Positions 63,782 through 64,000 of a DNA stretch of 64,000 bases are shown one piece after another. Made by a program: the position numbers and the translations under genes. Position 1 is the stretch's first letter. Each line of letters begins with the position of its first letter. The notes under the pieces were generated by a model. That model had not been told where the DNA came from, did not search any database, and saw only the letters and a program-made list of their open reading frames with translations. Source of the stretch: Microbulbifer elongatus (GTDB lineage: Bacteria > Pseudomonadota > Gammaproteobacteria > Pseudomonadales > Cellvibrionaceae); the NCBI RefSeq assembly GCF_020524885.1, contig NZ_JAIVKJ010000002.1, forward strand, positions 744,001 to 808,000, given 5' to 3'.

Positions 63782-64000
63782 ATGGCTGTAAGCACAGGGG
63801 TGAGAGGCGCGGACCGGATTCTCGACCTGCCAGGGTTGCTGGAAGACCTGGTGGGCCAGGGCTATGTGGCCCGACTGGACGCTAATCGTCTGATCGGCAC
63901 TCCACGCACCGCCGAGCAGGCACAAATGCACCCGCTCACCTATATCGCCAATTGCGAGCTGCCCAATCAGAAAAAGCCCGGCAAGCTACTGGATGCGGCG
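63782..64000 (+). CDS. Probable type II/IV secretion ATPase (GspE/PilB-like) N-terminus, cut by window edge
   Basis: 73 residues are visible from ATG 63782, preceded by GACAGGGT. The N-terminal region (DLPGLLEDLVGQGYVARLDA ... HPLTYIANCELPNQ) resembles the N-terminal domain that precedes the ATPase of GspE/PulE-type proteins in some gammaproteobacteria; no Walker motif is in range. The call is tentative. Confidence 0.45.
   Translation, partial: MAVSTGVRGADRILDLPGLLEDLVGQGYVARLDANRLIGTPRTAEQAQMHPLTYIANCELPNQKKPGKLLDAA

Noticed and set aside
1-64000. CRISPR arrays, tRNA or rRNA genes, insertion sequences, prophage genes
   Set aside because: No regularly spaced repeats, tRNA cloverleaf signatures, rRNA segments, transposase or phage proteins were recognised on reading the window.

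Overview
The window is a contiguous stretch of gammaproteobacterial core chromosome. GC-rich codon use, a complete Mrp sodium/proton antiporter operon beside nhaA, and gene neighbourhoods that recall Pseudomonas all point to a marine gammaproteobacterium. The neighbourhoods are rpiA/ilvA; 5-FCL/6S RNA/zapA/UPF0149/pepP/ubiH/ubiI; rppH/ptsP; lgt/thyA/folA; argA/argE; and pit/DUF47. My best guess is the Cellvibrionales, Microbulbifer-like, but that genus call is inference. I see no tRNA, rRNA, insertion sequence, prophage or CRISPR array.

Layout. 0-9.6 kb: a truncated Fe-S-type photolyase/cryptochrome gene at the left edge, nhaA, the seven-gene mnhABCDEFG operon, and on the other strand an overlapping chain of acyl-CoA dehydrogenase, a 51-aa DUF2256 zinc-finger-like protein and a DASH cryptochrome. 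11-15 kb: a DUF937-TM-OmpA protein, an AraC regulator, a small winged-helix protein, a DUF4168 protein and a lipoprotein transglycosylase. 15-25 kb: rpiA and ilvA divergent, a tiny acidic membrane protein, 5-formyl-THF cyclo-ligase, 6S RNA, zapA with a ZapB-like partner, then UPF0149-pepP-ubiH-ubiI. 25-33 kb: rhomboid protease, CNNM/CBS protein, CBS protein, 2OG-Fe(II) oxygenase, SLC13 permease, gcvT and gcvH (no gcvP). 33-38 kb: ptsP and rppH, divergent from a HAD phosphatase and an imelysin lipoprotein.

38.4-44.5 kb is a cell-wall locus: a MepK-like endopeptidase followed upstream by three tandem LdtD/YcbB-type L,D-transpeptidase genes, only one of which keeps the full N-terminal scaffold. 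44.9-48 kb: an NRDE protein, lgt, thyA and folA. 48.3-54.4 kb: a TonB2/TtpC-type energy-transduction operon (DUF3450, TtpC, ExbB, ExbD, TonB, TPR protein) with strongly biased codons, then, behind a terminator, a second TonB of different codon style. 54.5-64 kb: ilvD, argA, a 120-bp inverted-repeat element, argE, an EamA transporter, a DUF6314-like protein, a PhzF protein, a PiT phosphate transporter with its DUF47 partner, and the start of a probable secretion/pilus ATPase.

The window is mostly housekeeping. I found no wholly new multi-gene system. The parts most worth a second look are the triple transpeptidase locus, the two-TonB arrangement, the overlapping acyl-CoA dehydrogenase/DUF2256/cryptochrome chain, the dyad repeat near 58 kb, and the DUF937-OmpA protein.
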